From G016756615 sp035556195 (GTDB lineage Bacteria > Pseudomonadota > Alphaproteobacteria > Rhizobiales > Rhizobiaceae), in NCBI GenBank assembly GCA_035556195.1, contig DATMFK010000067.1, positions 310,001 through 374,000 on the forward strand: a DNA stretch of 64,000 bases, in the 5' to 3' direction. Made by a program: the position numbers and the translations under genes. The notes under the pieces were generated by a model. That model was not told where the DNA came from. It did no database searches and saw only the letters and a program-made list of their open reading frames with translations. Positions 15,274 through 23,605 of this stretch are shown here, one piece after another; within the stretch, counting starts at the first letter, position 1; each line of letters opens with the position of its first letter.

Positions 15274-16156
15274 TGGTCAGCAGCCACTCCTTCAGGATTT
15301 CTGCCTGGCGGCTCAACGGGCGATGCGCGCTCCAGGTTACGAAAAACGACTGAGGTGCGATGATCTCCGCATCCGTCAGTCGCTCCAGGTCGCCAGACCG
15401 GATCAGCGGCTCGACGAGGCTTGCCCATCCGAGCGCGACGCCCTGACCGCTGCGCGCGGCCTGCAACGCAATGACGTAACTGTTGAACCGCCTGACATTC
15501 AGCCGCCGGGGCGATGCGCCTGCCTCCCGGAAAAAGCTCGCCCAGGTGGTCCACGTCCAATCGACGCCTTCGACCGAAAGGAGTTGCAGTTCGGCCAAAT
15601 CGTCAAGCGAGCGAACGGCGTGCTCGCGAACGAAGTCGGGACTTGCTACTGGAAGGATTCGGTCGTCATACAGCTTGGCTGCGATCTCGCCCGGCCACTC
15701 GCCGTCACCATATCGAATCCGAAGATCGACATCGGGGCGGTCAAGGCCATGAGGATGATCGGAGATCAGGTGATCTATGACGATGTCCTGGTGACAGTTC
15801 CAGAACACGCTCAGCCTCGGCATCAGCCATAGCTGCGCAAGCGCCATGGTGCTGCCGATGGTGACGTTCAACGCTCCTCCCATCCGCACCTGCTTGAAGG
15901 TTGCCGCCATGCGCTCAAATCCTTCCCGCAAGGCCGCCGCCATGGTCTCGCCCTCGCGGGTGAGTTCAAGTGCCCGGTGACGCCTGACGAAGAGCGGTCC
16001 ACCGAGTTCTTCTTCCAGCATCTTCACCTGCTTGGAAACGGCGCCGGGCGTGACGTTCAACTCCTCGGCGGCCTTGGTCAGGCTTTGGTGCCGCGCGGCC
16101 GCTTCGAAAGCTGCGAGCGCATTGAGCGAGGGGAGATTGTAGTATCGCCGAACCAT
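15266..16156 (-). CDS. LysR family transcriptional regulator (GcvA-like)
   Basis: This 296-residue protein starts MVRRYYNLPSLNALAAFEAA and has the LysR winged helix at ~residues 10-68 (SLTKAAEELNVTPGAVSKQV, the recognition helix) followed by a periplasmic-binding-like sensor domain. Sequence style (LPSLNALAAFEAAARH, RYGDGEWPG) matches the GcvA subgroup of amino-acid-responsive regulators. ATG 16156 is chosen over an in-frame start 54 nt upstream because it gives the standard N-terminus. It is transcribed in the same direction as the MttB/oxidoreductase/SBP genes and probably controls them. Its inducer is unknown. Confidence 0.9.
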   Translation of the reverse strand: MVRRYYNLPSLNALAAFEAAARHQSLTKAAEELNVTPGAVSKQVKMLEEELGGPLFVRRHRALELTREGETMAAALREGFERMAATFKQVRMGGALNVTIGSTMALAQLWLMPRLSVFWNCHQDIVIDHLISDHPHGLDRPDVDLRIRYGDGEWPGEIAAKLYDDRILPVASPDFVREHAVRSLDDLAELQLLSVEGVDWTWTTWASFFREAGASPRRLNVRRFNSYVIALQAARSGQGVALGWASLVEPLIRSGDLERLTDAEIIAPQSFFVTWSAHRPLSRQAEILKEWLLTID

Positions 16157-16329
16157 GGCCCTAGCGGTCGGGCAGTATCCGGGAGCTCGCAACGAGCCAC
16201 AATGTGCCACGTTGATGGTGTTCTGCGTCGCGTCGGATGCTTGGCGTCATTGGCTATGCTCGTTTTGGCCATTAGGCACGGATGCCGAGCCCTTGTGCAA
16301 TACTCTTGCTCGATATGGGACGCTGTGAA

Positions 16330-16351
16330 GATATCCGGTCGGGTGGATATC
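16330..16351. promoter_or_regulatory. Inverted repeat upstream of the SnoaL-like gene
   Basis: GATATCC (16330-16336) and GGATATC (16345-16351) are separated by 8 nt in the 241-bp gap between lysR (minus) and the SnoaL-like gene (plus). It could be a regulator binding site. No other element is clear in 16157-16397. Confidence 0.35.
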
Positions 16352-16397
16352 AGCCATAACCTATCGGCGACCTACTTCCACACGCGGAGCAAAGCCC

Positions 16398-16787
16398 ATG
16401 ACACAAGCCGACCTCTCTGAAATCTATCGAAGCTACATCGCTTGTCTGAACGGACAGGATTGGCCAAATTTGGCTCAGTTTATACACGAGGAAGTTCACT
16501 ACAACGGTAAACGGATCGGGCTATCAGGATATCGCAGGATGCTGCAGGCCGATTTTCGCGCCATTCCGGATCTCTATTTCGACATTCATCTGCTTGTTAC
16601 CGAGCCGCCCCGCGTCGCCAGTCGCCTGCGTTTCGACTGTACGCCGACCGGGCGCTTGTTCGGCCTTCCTGTGAACGGGAAACGAGTCTGCTTCACCGAG
16701 AACGTACTCTATGAGTTCAGGGACGAACGGATTGAGAAGGTATGGTCGGTGATAGACAAGGCCGCCATCGAAGCTCAGCTTTCGTGA
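16398..16787 (+). CDS. SnoaL-like / ester cyclase family protein
   Basis: This 129-residue protein has the SnoaL-like (NTF2 fold) pattern: EIYRSYIACLNGQDWPNLAQFI near the N-terminus (read as two segments), HYNGKRIGLSGYRRML near 34-49, then FDIHLLVTEPPRVASRL, CTPTGRLFGLPVNGKRV near 80-97, and DERIEKVWSVIDK near the end. Family members include polyketide cyclases and small-molecule isomerases, and most have no assigned substrate. It is a single plus-strand gene between a LysR gene and a lipoprotein. Function not assigned. Confidence 0.82.
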   Translation: MTQADLSEIYRSYIACLNGQDWPNLAQFIHEEVHYNGKRIGLSGYRRMLQADFRAIPDLYFDIHLLVTEPPRVASRLRFDCTPTGRLFGLPVNGKRVCFTENVLYEFRDERIEKVWSVIDKAAIEAQLS

Positions 16788-16855
16788 AAATCTACTTTAT
16801 CCTGTCATCCTAGCCTGCCAATGGCCGCTCCGCGTTCCGACCACAGTGAGTCGGC

Positions 16856-17182
16856 TTAGGGACAGCGGCTCGCCCGCGTGGTTTTCAGCAAGGTCTGTTC
16901 CTGTCTGAAGCGCTCGATCCTGGCTGTCTGCCTGTTCTGCAACTTTGCCTTGGCGCTTGCTCCGCCTGGGACCCAGAAGGGAACATTGATGTTCTCGCGC
17001 GTGATCGCCGCTCGACTGATACCCGTGGCAGTATCGGCGATCCCGTTGTTGAGCTCGATACAATTCATCGTCTGGTAATTGGCGGAATGTGACCTGCCGG
17101 ACTTCAGCGAGCCGCAGCCAGCAAGCAACGCCGTCATGACAACGAGCGCGAGCGACAAAGGGCCATCGGGTAAAGATCTCAT
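16856..17182 (-). CDS. Small lipoprotein of unknown function
   Basis: This 108-residue frame begins MRSLPDGPLSLALVVMTALL and has a lipobox LLAGC with the modified Cys at residue 23. The mature part contains MNCIELNNGIADTATGISRAAI near 39-60 and a basic ARIERFRQEQTLLK helix at the end. A conserved helical lipoprotein of this kind is common in Rhizobiales, but I cannot name it. ATG 17182 is chosen because it places the signal peptide at the N-terminus; the longer frame upstream is non-coding in appearance. Confidence 0.68.
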   Translation of the reverse strand: MRSLPDGPLSLALVVMTALLAGCGSLKSGRSHSANYQTMNCIELNNGIADTATGISRAAITRENINVPFWVPGGASAKAKLQNRQTARIERFRQEQTLLKTTRASRCP

Positions 17183-17314
17183 GAGCCCAGCGTAACAGGG
17201 CTCGCCTTCCTGTCCAACAAGCCTTGATCGCAGGGCGGACAGGGGCGATCGAGCCGGCCGCGCCGGCATGATGGCTCGCTTTCCCGCATCGAATCCGGAT
17301 AGGCTTTCCGCGCC

Positions 17315-18577
17315 ATGGCCCCGCATTCGAGGTGTGACACAGTGCCGAACATCGATGCCGGGAGACTGCTTGGGGACCTGAGACGGTTCGCCGAATTTGG
17401 TGGGTATAAGACAGGCGTTCACCGCCCGACCTATTCCAAAGCGGATATGGAGAGCCGCCACTGGCTTGCCCGGCAGTACGAAGCCGTGGGGCTCAAGGCT
17501 CATATCGATGGGGTGGGGAACGTCTTCGGGACGCCGTCGACGGAGCGGCCCGCGCTGCTGATCGGTTCGCATGCCGAATCCCAGAACCATGCAGGTTGGC
17601 TCGATGGCGCGCTCGGCGTCATCTACGGTCTAGAGATCGCTCGTGCTTTCGCGGAGACCCCGGATTGAGCCGCTCTTCCCATTGCTCCGGTCGCCTGGGC
17701 GGATGAGGAAAGCCACTATGTCGATCTCCTGGGAAGCCGATCCTTTGTAGGCGATATCGAGGAAACAGAGCTCGATCGCGCGGTGAACGTCGACCATGGC
17801 CGGCCGCTCAGGGAGGCTCTGAGGGAAGCCGGGCTCGCCGGGGTTCCGCGGACGCTGGTGGAGCCAGAGCGCTATGTTGGTTATCTGGAGGCCCATGTCG
17901 AGCAAGGCGATGCTCTCGAGGCTGCCGGCCAGCGCATAGGGATCGTCACCAGCATCGTCGGCATCTGGCAGTACCGGATCGTGTTTCACGGCGTCCAGAA
18001 CCATGCAGGCACCACGCGCATGGCGATCCGCAAGGACGCCGGAGTTGCAGCGGCGACACTGGCGATGGCTATCGCGGACGAGTTCCCCAAGGTGGCCGGC
18101 CCACGCTCGGTATGGACGACAGGCCGCATCAGCCTGGAGCCGGGCGCCATGAGCATCATCCCCGGGAAAGCAGAGATGCTGTTCCAGTTCCGAGATGCCG
18201 AGATCCGGGTCCTCGAACGGCTCGATACGACTCTGCGGAAACTGGTGGAGCGGACCGAGGCCGGGACCGGCTGCCGCGCGGAGGTCGAGCGCATCGCCAC
18301 CGGACGGCCATGGCATATGGATGCGAGCTTCCAGGATGCGCTAGAGGTGGCGGCGGAACGTTACGCCCCTGGCGTCCACGTCAGAATGCCGAGCGGCGCC
18401 AGCCACGACGCGCAGGTGGTGGCTCGCAAGCTGCGGGCCGGCATGCTCTTTGTGCCCAGCATTGGCGGCATCAGCCATCATTGGACTGAGAACACCGCCG
18501 ACGCCGACATCGTGCTTGGCTGCCAGGTGCTGTCGGACGCGGCCGAAGCCATCCTGCGCGGCCACGGCCAGCCCTAA
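17315..18577 (+). pseudogene. Hydantoinase/carbamoylase (M20-like) amidase interrupted by one TGA
   Basis: Both sides of an in-frame TGA at 17666-17668 translate as one Zn-dependent amidase of the N-carbamoyl-L-amino acid hydrolase family. Part 1 contains GSHAESQNHAGWLDGALGV (metal-binding His and Asp region). After the stop, without frameshift, come APVAWADEESHYVDLLGSRSF, split around the DEE ligand motif, then EAHVEQGDALEAAGQRIG, HAGTTRM and the C-terminal PSGASHDAQ and GGISHHW motifs. Together they cover ~420 codons, the normal family length. A single CGA-to-TGA change would explain it. Translation from a downstream start would lack half of the metal site. No clear ribosome binding site precedes ATG 17315. 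Confidence 0.82.
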
Positions 18578-18663
18578 TCATAGGGGTCTTCTTCCGGCGA
18601 TATCCCTCCCCTGCGGTGGAGGGACGGCCGGGAGGAGACCCGTTGCGACCGGAAGGCCCCTGG

Positions 18664-19677
18664 TCAGGCCTCGTGGTTGTGACCGCAGGCCTGGCAGTAG
18701 GCCTCGTGAACGGGCCCCCGTCCAAGATGGTGACGGAAGCTCTTCATCTCGGCGAAGTAGGGTATCGGCGCCCGGACAGGTCTCTCCGGGGCATTGTCGA
18801 AATCGTCGAAGAGTGTCTGAAGCGTAACCACCACCCGTTCGGCATCGTTCCAATCACGATAGTTGCCGAGGTCGATTTTGTAGGAGGCAGCGAGATAGTC
18901 CATCCCAGCCTCGTAAAGCGGTCGTGCGCGATCGGTGATGTGCTGGAGGTAGTCACGCATGTTTCGCACATCGTCCTTCGTCGAGATCGGGCCATGTCCG
19001 GCCACGATGGTCTCGACATCCATGTCGAGCACCATGTCGCACACGTCGATCCAACGCCTGACCGGTCCGTACCAAGCGATGGGGGTGCCTTCGGTGAAGA
19101 GGATGTCGCCGGTAAAGAGGACCTTGTCGTCCGGGACATAGATGAGGGCGTCGCCCAGGGAATGTGACGGCCCCACCTCTATGAGACGCACAGTCTTGGC
19201 GCCCACCATAATATCCATCGTTCCTGAGAACACTTCGTTCGGCGGGGTGAGCTCGATGCCGGAAAAGTCGAATGGCCGAAAGCATTCGCGCATGAAAACG
19301 CCGGCGCTGCCATATTGCTCCGCATTGAGGCAGACCTTTTCGAGCAATGCAGGATCAAAGCGCCTGAAATCGTCGACCGTCCCTTGGGTGCCGATGATGC
19401 GCGCATCCTTCACCAGCTGATTGCCGAAGGTGTGGTCTCCATCGGCATGGGTGTTTACCAGCGTGCCTATGCGGTTCGCCTGCGGTACGGCAGCCCGCAT
19501 CGTGTCCAGCATCTCGGCGGTCAGCTTGAGGTCGAACAGCGTGTCGACCAAGAGGCTCGCCTCGCCGTCGGTGATCAGCCCGGCATTGGACCAGCCCCAA
19601 CTGCCGTCGGGCTGGAGATAGGCCCAGCAGCCGTTGCCGATGTCGTGAATGCCTTTGGTGTACTGCCACTTGGCCAT
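18664..19677 (-). CDS. MBL-fold metallo-hydrolase
   Basis: This 337-residue protein has the metallo-beta-lactamase fold with the metal motif NTHADGDHTFGN near residues 74-85, a second ligand region EVGPSHSLGDALIYVP near 166-181, D in LFTGDILF near 190, and VAGHGP near 227-232. The usual HxHxDH is HADGDH here, a known variant in this family. The Zn hydrolase substrate is unknown. AAGGAG precedes the ATG. The gene follows DctM by 19 nt and is last in the TRAP operon, so it may act on the imported compound. It converges with the broken amidase gene. Confidence 0.88.
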   Translation of the reverse strand: MAKWQYTKGIHDIGNGCWAYLQPDGSWGWSNAGLITDGEASLLVDTLFDLKLTAEMLDTMRAAVPQANRIGTLVNTHADGDHTFGNQLVKDARIIGTQGTVDDFRRFDPALLEKVCLNAEQYGSAGVFMRECFRPFDFSGIELTPPNEVFSGTMDIMVGAKTVRLIEVGPSHSLGDALIYVPDDKVLFTGDILFTEGTPIAWYGPVRRWIDVCDMVLDMDVETIVAGHGPISTKDDVRNMRDYLQHITDRARPLYEAGMDYLAASYKIDLGNYRDWNDAERVVVTLQTLFDDFDNAPERPVRAPIPYFAEMKSFRHHLGRGPVHEAYCQACGHNHEA

Positions 19678-19696
19678 TTTTCGGCTCCTTGATTTG

Positions 19697-21013
19697 TCAG
19701 ATCAGCGCCGTCGCCAGCGCAGGGAAGAAGAAGACGATGATGAGAACAAGGAACATCATCGCGGCGAAAGGCAGCGCGCCCATGAAGATCTCGTTGAGCG
19801 AGATCTTGCTCTCCGGGCCCAATGTGGCTTTGACCACGAAGACCGCGATGCCGAAGGGCGGCGTCAGCAGGCCGATCTCGACGGACAGAACGACCAGCAC
19901 GCCGAGCCAGATCAGGTCGACATCCATGCCGGTCAGGATCGGAATGGCGATCGGCAGTGTCAGCAACATGATCGAGGCGGAGTCCAGGATGGTGCCGAGC
20001 AGGACGATGACCACCATCAGCGCGACGATGATGCCCGTCACGCCCATCCCCGATTCCAGCACCCAGGAACCGAGCCAACCGGGCATGCCCGACATCGCCA
20101 GCATGCGCGAGTAGAGGCTGGCGCCCACGATCAGGAAACAGATCGACGACGTCGTATGCCCGGTCTGAACGAGAACCTGCCAGAAACCGGCCCAGGTGAG
20201 CCGTCGTTTTGCCAGCGAGATGAGGAGGGCGCCCAGGGCACCGGCCGCGCCCGCCTCGGTGGGCGTGAAATAGCCGCCGTAGATGCCGCCGAGCACCAGT
20301 GCGACGAGAATGACGATCGGCGCGAGCTTGTTGGCCATCTCGAGCAGGCCCATGTCATTGGCGGGGTTGTATTCCTCGGCGCGCCGGCCACCGATGAACG
20401 CCGGCCACCAGCGGCCCATGGCGAAAATGCCGGCGCAGTAGACGAGCGAGAGCAGGATGCCCGGGAGGATGCCCGCTATGAACAATGAGCCGACCGATTG
20501 CTCCGTCAGAACACCGTAGAGAATGAAGAGCAAACTGGGCGGCAAGAGCATGCCGAGCACGGACGAACCGGCGACAACCCCGACGGCGAAACGGCCCGTA
20601 TAGCCATGCCGGATCATCTCAGGCACGGCGACCTTGGTAAAGACGGCCGCCGACGCAATGGAGATGCCGGTGATCGCCGCGAACACGGCGTTCGCGGCGA
20701 CTGTGGCGATGCCGAGACCGCCGAGAATGCGTCGGAAGAGTTGTGCCGCCACCTCGAACGTGTCGCGCCCGATGCCGGCGACCGCCACAAGAAGGCCCAT
20801 CAGCACGAAAAGGGGCACGACGCCGAAAAGATAGTCGCTGATGGAATCCTTGAAGGCGAGCACCAGCATGTTCGATGCGATGTCGAAATTGCCGCGCAGC
20901 AACCACACGCCGCAGAAGGAAAGCAGGATCAGCGCGATTGCGACATGCATGCCCGAATAGATCAGGATCAGCATCGCCGCGATGGATAGCAGCGCGATCT
21001 CGACGCCACTCAT
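19697..21013 (-). CDS. dctM: TRAP transporter large permease (DctM type)
   Basis: This 438-residue membrane protein starts MSGVEIALLSIAAMLILIYS and has about twelve hydrophobic segments, typical of DctM/YiaN. Signatures include AAITGISIASAAVFTKVAVP near 115-135, GSSVLGMLLPPSLLFILYGV near 155-175 and PTEAGAAGALGALL near 270. It forms the transport channel of a tripartite transporter driven by the ion gradient. Its ATG overlaps the DctQ stop (ATGA at 21010-21013). The longer in-frame extension upstream lies within dctQ and is not real. Confidence 0.94.
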   Translation of the reverse strand: MSGVEIALLSIAAMLILIYSGMHVAIALILLSFCGVWLLRGNFDIASNMLVLAFKDSISDYLFGVVPLFVLMGLLVAVAGIGRDTFEVAAQLFRRILGGLGIATVAANAVFAAITGISIASAAVFTKVAVPEMIRHGYTGRFAVGVVAGSSVLGMLLPPSLLFILYGVLTEQSVGSLFIAGILPGILLSLVYCAGIFAMGRWWPAFIGGRRAEEYNPANDMGLLEMANKLAPIVILVALVLGGIYGGYFTPTEAGAAGALGALLISLAKRRLTWAGFWQVLVQTGHTTSSICFLIVGASLYSRMLAMSGMPGWLGSWVLESGMGVTGIIVALMVVIVLLGTILDSASIMLLTLPIAIPILTGMDVDLIWLGVLVVLSVEIGLLTPPFGIAVFVVKATLGPESKISLNEIFMGALPFAAMMFLVLIIVFFFPALATALI

Positions 21014-21564
21014 GACCGCACCTCGCCCGCTGCCATGAAGTCCCTCCACGACAGGAGAAGAAACTGGATCGCCGTTGCCACGATGCCGAGGAAGATCAGG
21101 ATAAACAGCGGCCACTGGGGGACGGTGAAGAAGCCGGGATTGCCCATGAAGTTGCGCTCGGGATGGAGCCAGGCCGAGGTGGCGCTCGGCCAAAACTTCC
21201 ATGCAATCAGGGCCATCATCACGCCGCCGACCAGGTGGAAACTCGCGAGCAGGATGAAGCGGGCTCGGGGTGCGCGTCGCTCGAGCATCCCGAGCAGCAC
21301 GTCGGAGCGTGTCATCGCGCCGGAGCGCAGCGTGTGTGCAAGCTGCAGGAAGACGATGCCGACAATTGAGAAGGCAACGAGTTCCGGGACGCCGGCGACG
21401 GGGTGGTGCAGGAAGCTTCGCCCCAAGATGTCGGCATTGATCAGAACCATCAATCCGATGATCCATAGCGTGCCGACCGCATTCATGACGCCGATAACCC
21501 GCGCGAATACGCCGTGCGTCGCCGGCGGGCCTTCTTCGAGCGGTATGGCTGATTCTCCTGCCAT
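21010..21564 (-). CDS. dctQ: TRAP transporter small permease (DctQ type)
   Basis: This 184-residue protein has four predicted membrane segments and the DctQ signature VLINADILGRSFLHHPVAGV (split in the middle of the loop) near residues 40-60, followed by VPELVAFSIVGIVFLQLAHT. It is the small subunit that pairs with DctM. The ATG at 21564 is chosen because it precedes the first membrane helix at the normal distance. It sits between the binding protein and DctM in a tight minus-strand operon. Confidence 0.92.
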   Translation of the reverse strand: MAGESAIPLEEGPPATHGVFARVIGVMNAVGTLWIIGLMVLINADILGRSFLHHPVAGVPELVAFSIVGIVFLQLAHTLRSGAMTRSDVLLGMLERRAPRARFILLASFHLVGGVMMALIAWKFWPSATSAWLHPERNFMGNPGFFTVPQWPLFILIFLGIVATAIQFLLLSWRDFMAAGEVRS

Positions 21565-21634
21565 GATCTGCCCTTCCCGGCTTGCGGCCGGCCTTTCCGT
21601 TGAGACTGTGACAAATGTTCGGCGCGCAGCGCAG

Positions 21635-22708
21635 CTAGTTGGCGAGATAATCGCGAACGAAGGTGAACCCACCTGTCTTGAGCTTGTCGCGATAGGCTTC
21701 CAGCACCTTGCGTCCTGGCTCCCCGCGCGATTCGGCCGCCTTCATCCAGGCTTCCGTCGGATTCGGCAGTTTCTCGATCCAGGCTTTTTTATCCGCCTCA
21801 TCGAAAGTGACGACTTGGCCGCCATTGTCGGTCAGCGTCTTCCTGGCAGCCTCGTAGCGCTGGTCCTGTTCCTCGAAATACGCCTTGGTGTAGGCGGCGG
21901 CCGCGGTCCGGAACGCCTTTTTGGTGTCGTCCGAGAACGTGTCCCATTGCATCTTGGAGACGCCGAGCCCGCCGATATACATCGCGCCGAAGCCGACCTC
22001 GTTCCAGTAAGGCGCAACCTCGTAGAGCTTCGCCGGGGCCTGAGCGGTCATCCAGCCGATGTTGCCGTCGTAAACACCTGTCTTGATGTCGTTGTAGAAA
22101 GTCACGTAGCTGCCCTGCACCCCGACGGCGCCGGTGCCGTTGAGCCATGCGAGATTGGGCCCCGCGCCGCCGAGCTTCACGCCCTGCATGTCGCCAAGCT
22201 TTGCCAACGCCTTCGTCGAGGCGATGTTGTAACCGTCGATCGCAATGCCGCCGCCGATGTAGACCACGCCCGTGGCCTCTTCGAGCTTCGCCAGCGCGCC
22301 CTCGGTCTCGGTGAGTGCAGCCTCGACGGCTTCAGTCACCTGGCGCGCGTCGGTCGGCCCGAATGGCATTGCATAGGTCAGGTTGAGCAGGCCCATCTGC
22401 GCGGGACTGAACACGCCGCTCATCTGCCCCACATCGATGATGCCCTGCTGGAACGCCTCGACCTCGGATCCGAGCTTGACGATCGTGCCGCCATAACCCT
22501 CGGTCCAGTTGATCTTCACCTCTCCCGTCTTGGCAAGCTCGGCATTGAGCGTCGGAATGAACGTTTCCTTGATGTGCTTCACCCAGAGGAACACCTCGGG
22601 ATGGCCGGTCGCAACCGTGAGATTGATGGTTTCCTGAGCCCAAGCGTGGGCAGCGCCCAGGCCGAGCGCCACAGCGGCTGCGCCGCCCATGAAAGCAGTA
22701 CGGAACAT
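21635..22708 (-). CDS. dctP: TRAP transporter DctP-family solute-binding protein
   Basis: This 357-residue periplasmic protein begins MFRTAFMGGAAAVALGLGAA with a signal peptide cleaved near AWAQ. The DctP pattern follows: a substrate-anchoring region with YGGTIVKLGSEVEAFQQGIID (split) near 75-95 and the sequence KMQWDTFSDDTKKAF near 255-270. It captures an unknown organic acid for DctQM. The divergent TetR gene shares a 157-bp promoter region that contains a candidate operator, so TetR probably regulates this operon. Confidence 0.92.
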   Translation of the reverse strand: MFRTAFMGGAAAVALGLGAAHAWAQETINLTVATGHPEVFLWVKHIKETFIPTLNAELAKTGEVKINWTEGYGGTIVKLGSEVEAFQQGIIDVGQMSGVFSPAQMGLLNLTYAMPFGPTDARQVTEAVEAALTETEGALAKLEEATGVVYIGGGIAIDGYNIASTKALAKLGDMQGVKLGGAGPNLAWLNGTGAVGVQGSYVTFYNDIKTGVYDGNIGWMTAQAPAKLYEVAPYWNEVGFGAMYIGGLGVSKMQWDTFSDDTKKAFRTAAAAYTKAYFEEQDQRYEAARKTLTDNGGQVVTFDEADKKAWIEKLPNPTEAWMKAAESRGEPGRKVLEAYRDKLKTGGFTFVRDYLAN

Positions 22709-22777
22709 GCAAATCCTCCCCTGGTCAGACAAACTGGTCTCTCCCGCCGGTCCGTCCACGACCGAACCGTAGCACGT

Positions 22778-22814
22778 TTGAACAAGTTGACAAGAAAATT
22801 GTAATCTCGTTCAA
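22778..22814. promoter_or_regulatory. Candidate TetR operator and promoter between dctP and tetR
   Basis: TTGAACAAG (22778-22786) and CTCGTTCAA (22806-22814) form an inverted repeat (8 of 9 bases) spaced by 19 nt. Inside it, TTGACA (22787-22792) with 17-nt spacing to TTCAAT (22810-22815) gives a possible rightward promoter for tetR. A bound repressor would cover this promoter and probably the divergent dctP one. Confidence 0.5.
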
Positions 22815-22865
22815 TACTGCCAGTCAGGCGCTCCGGATTCGGTCGCTCTTCCAACATTGGTGCTC

Positions 22866-23573
22866 ATGAGCATGGCCAAGAGATCGCGATCGAACCAAGC
22901 GGTTGAGAGTATTGAGCCGTCGCACCGCAATCCCGGGGCGACGCGTGCGCGCATTCTCGAAAGCGCGGAGCTGGAATTCGCCGAGCACGGCTTCGATGGC
23001 GTCTCGGTCCGCCAGATCGCGTTGCGCGCGGACGTGCCGGTTGCGCTGATCAACTATCACTTCGGCAGCAAGGAGGGCCTTTATCGCGCGATCTTCGAGA
23101 TGCGCCTGCCCATGATTATCGACCAGCGTATCTCGGGATTGCGCCTCGCCGATATGGAAACGGATCCGGACCGCAAGCTGGAACTCGTCATCAAGGCGGT
23201 GCTTGTCCCCAACCTGCACATGCGCAGCGCCGAGAAGAACTCGAGCTACGCTCGCATCCTCGCGCGCGAGGTCTCGGATCCGAAGGCGGACGAACGCGGG
23301 ATCATCCAGGAGTTCTTCGACCCCATTGCGCACCGCGTGATCGAGGCGCTGACGAAGGCGCTGCCGGACCGCCGCGTCGAGGAGTTGCACTGGGGATATC
23401 AGATCATGCTCGGTGCCATGGTCTTCATCATGTCCGACACCGGTCGCATCAGCCGCCTTTCAGGCGGTCTTTGCGATCCCGAGGACGAGATGGAGACCTC
23501 TCGCCACCTGGTGACGATGCTTCACGCCGCCCTGAAGCACGGACGGGTGCCGGCGCGGCCCAAATCAAGTTGA
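22866..23573 (+). CDS. TetR/AcrR family transcriptional regulator
   Basis: This 235-residue protein has a TetR helix-turn-helix (residues ~22-70: TRARILESAELEFAEHGFDG, split, then VSVRQIALRADVPVALINYHFGSK with the classic YHFGSKEGLYRAIFE). The C-terminal ~150 residues form the ligand-binding domain and resemble the TetR_C/CerR-type regulators. ATG 22866 is chosen over nearby TTG/GTG codons; a second ATG (22872) is possible. It is divergent from the DctPQM-MBL operon and directly upstream of the FAH and acyl-CoA ligase genes in the same direction, placing it in the centre of the catabolic cluster. Confidence 0.9.
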   Translation: MSMAKRSRSNQAVESIEPSHRNPGATRARILESAELEFAEHGFDGVSVRQIALRADVPVALINYHFGSKEGLYRAIFEMRLPMIIDQRISGLRLADMETDPDRKLELVIKAVLVPNLHMRSAEKNSSYARILAREVSDPKADERGIIQEFFDPIAHRVIEALTKALPDRRVEELHWGYQIMLGAMVFIMSDTGRISRLSGGLCDPEDEMETSRHLVTMLHAALKHGRVPARPKSS

Positions 23574-23605
23574 CCGAACAGGCATGAGTTTTCGGGAGGA
23601 GAGAG

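Noticed and set aside
17666..17668. TGA as selenocysteine codon in the amidase
   Set aside because: No selenoprotein is known in this family at this place, it lies in a surface linker, and no SECIS-like hairpin directly follows. A CGA-to-TGA mutation is simpler.
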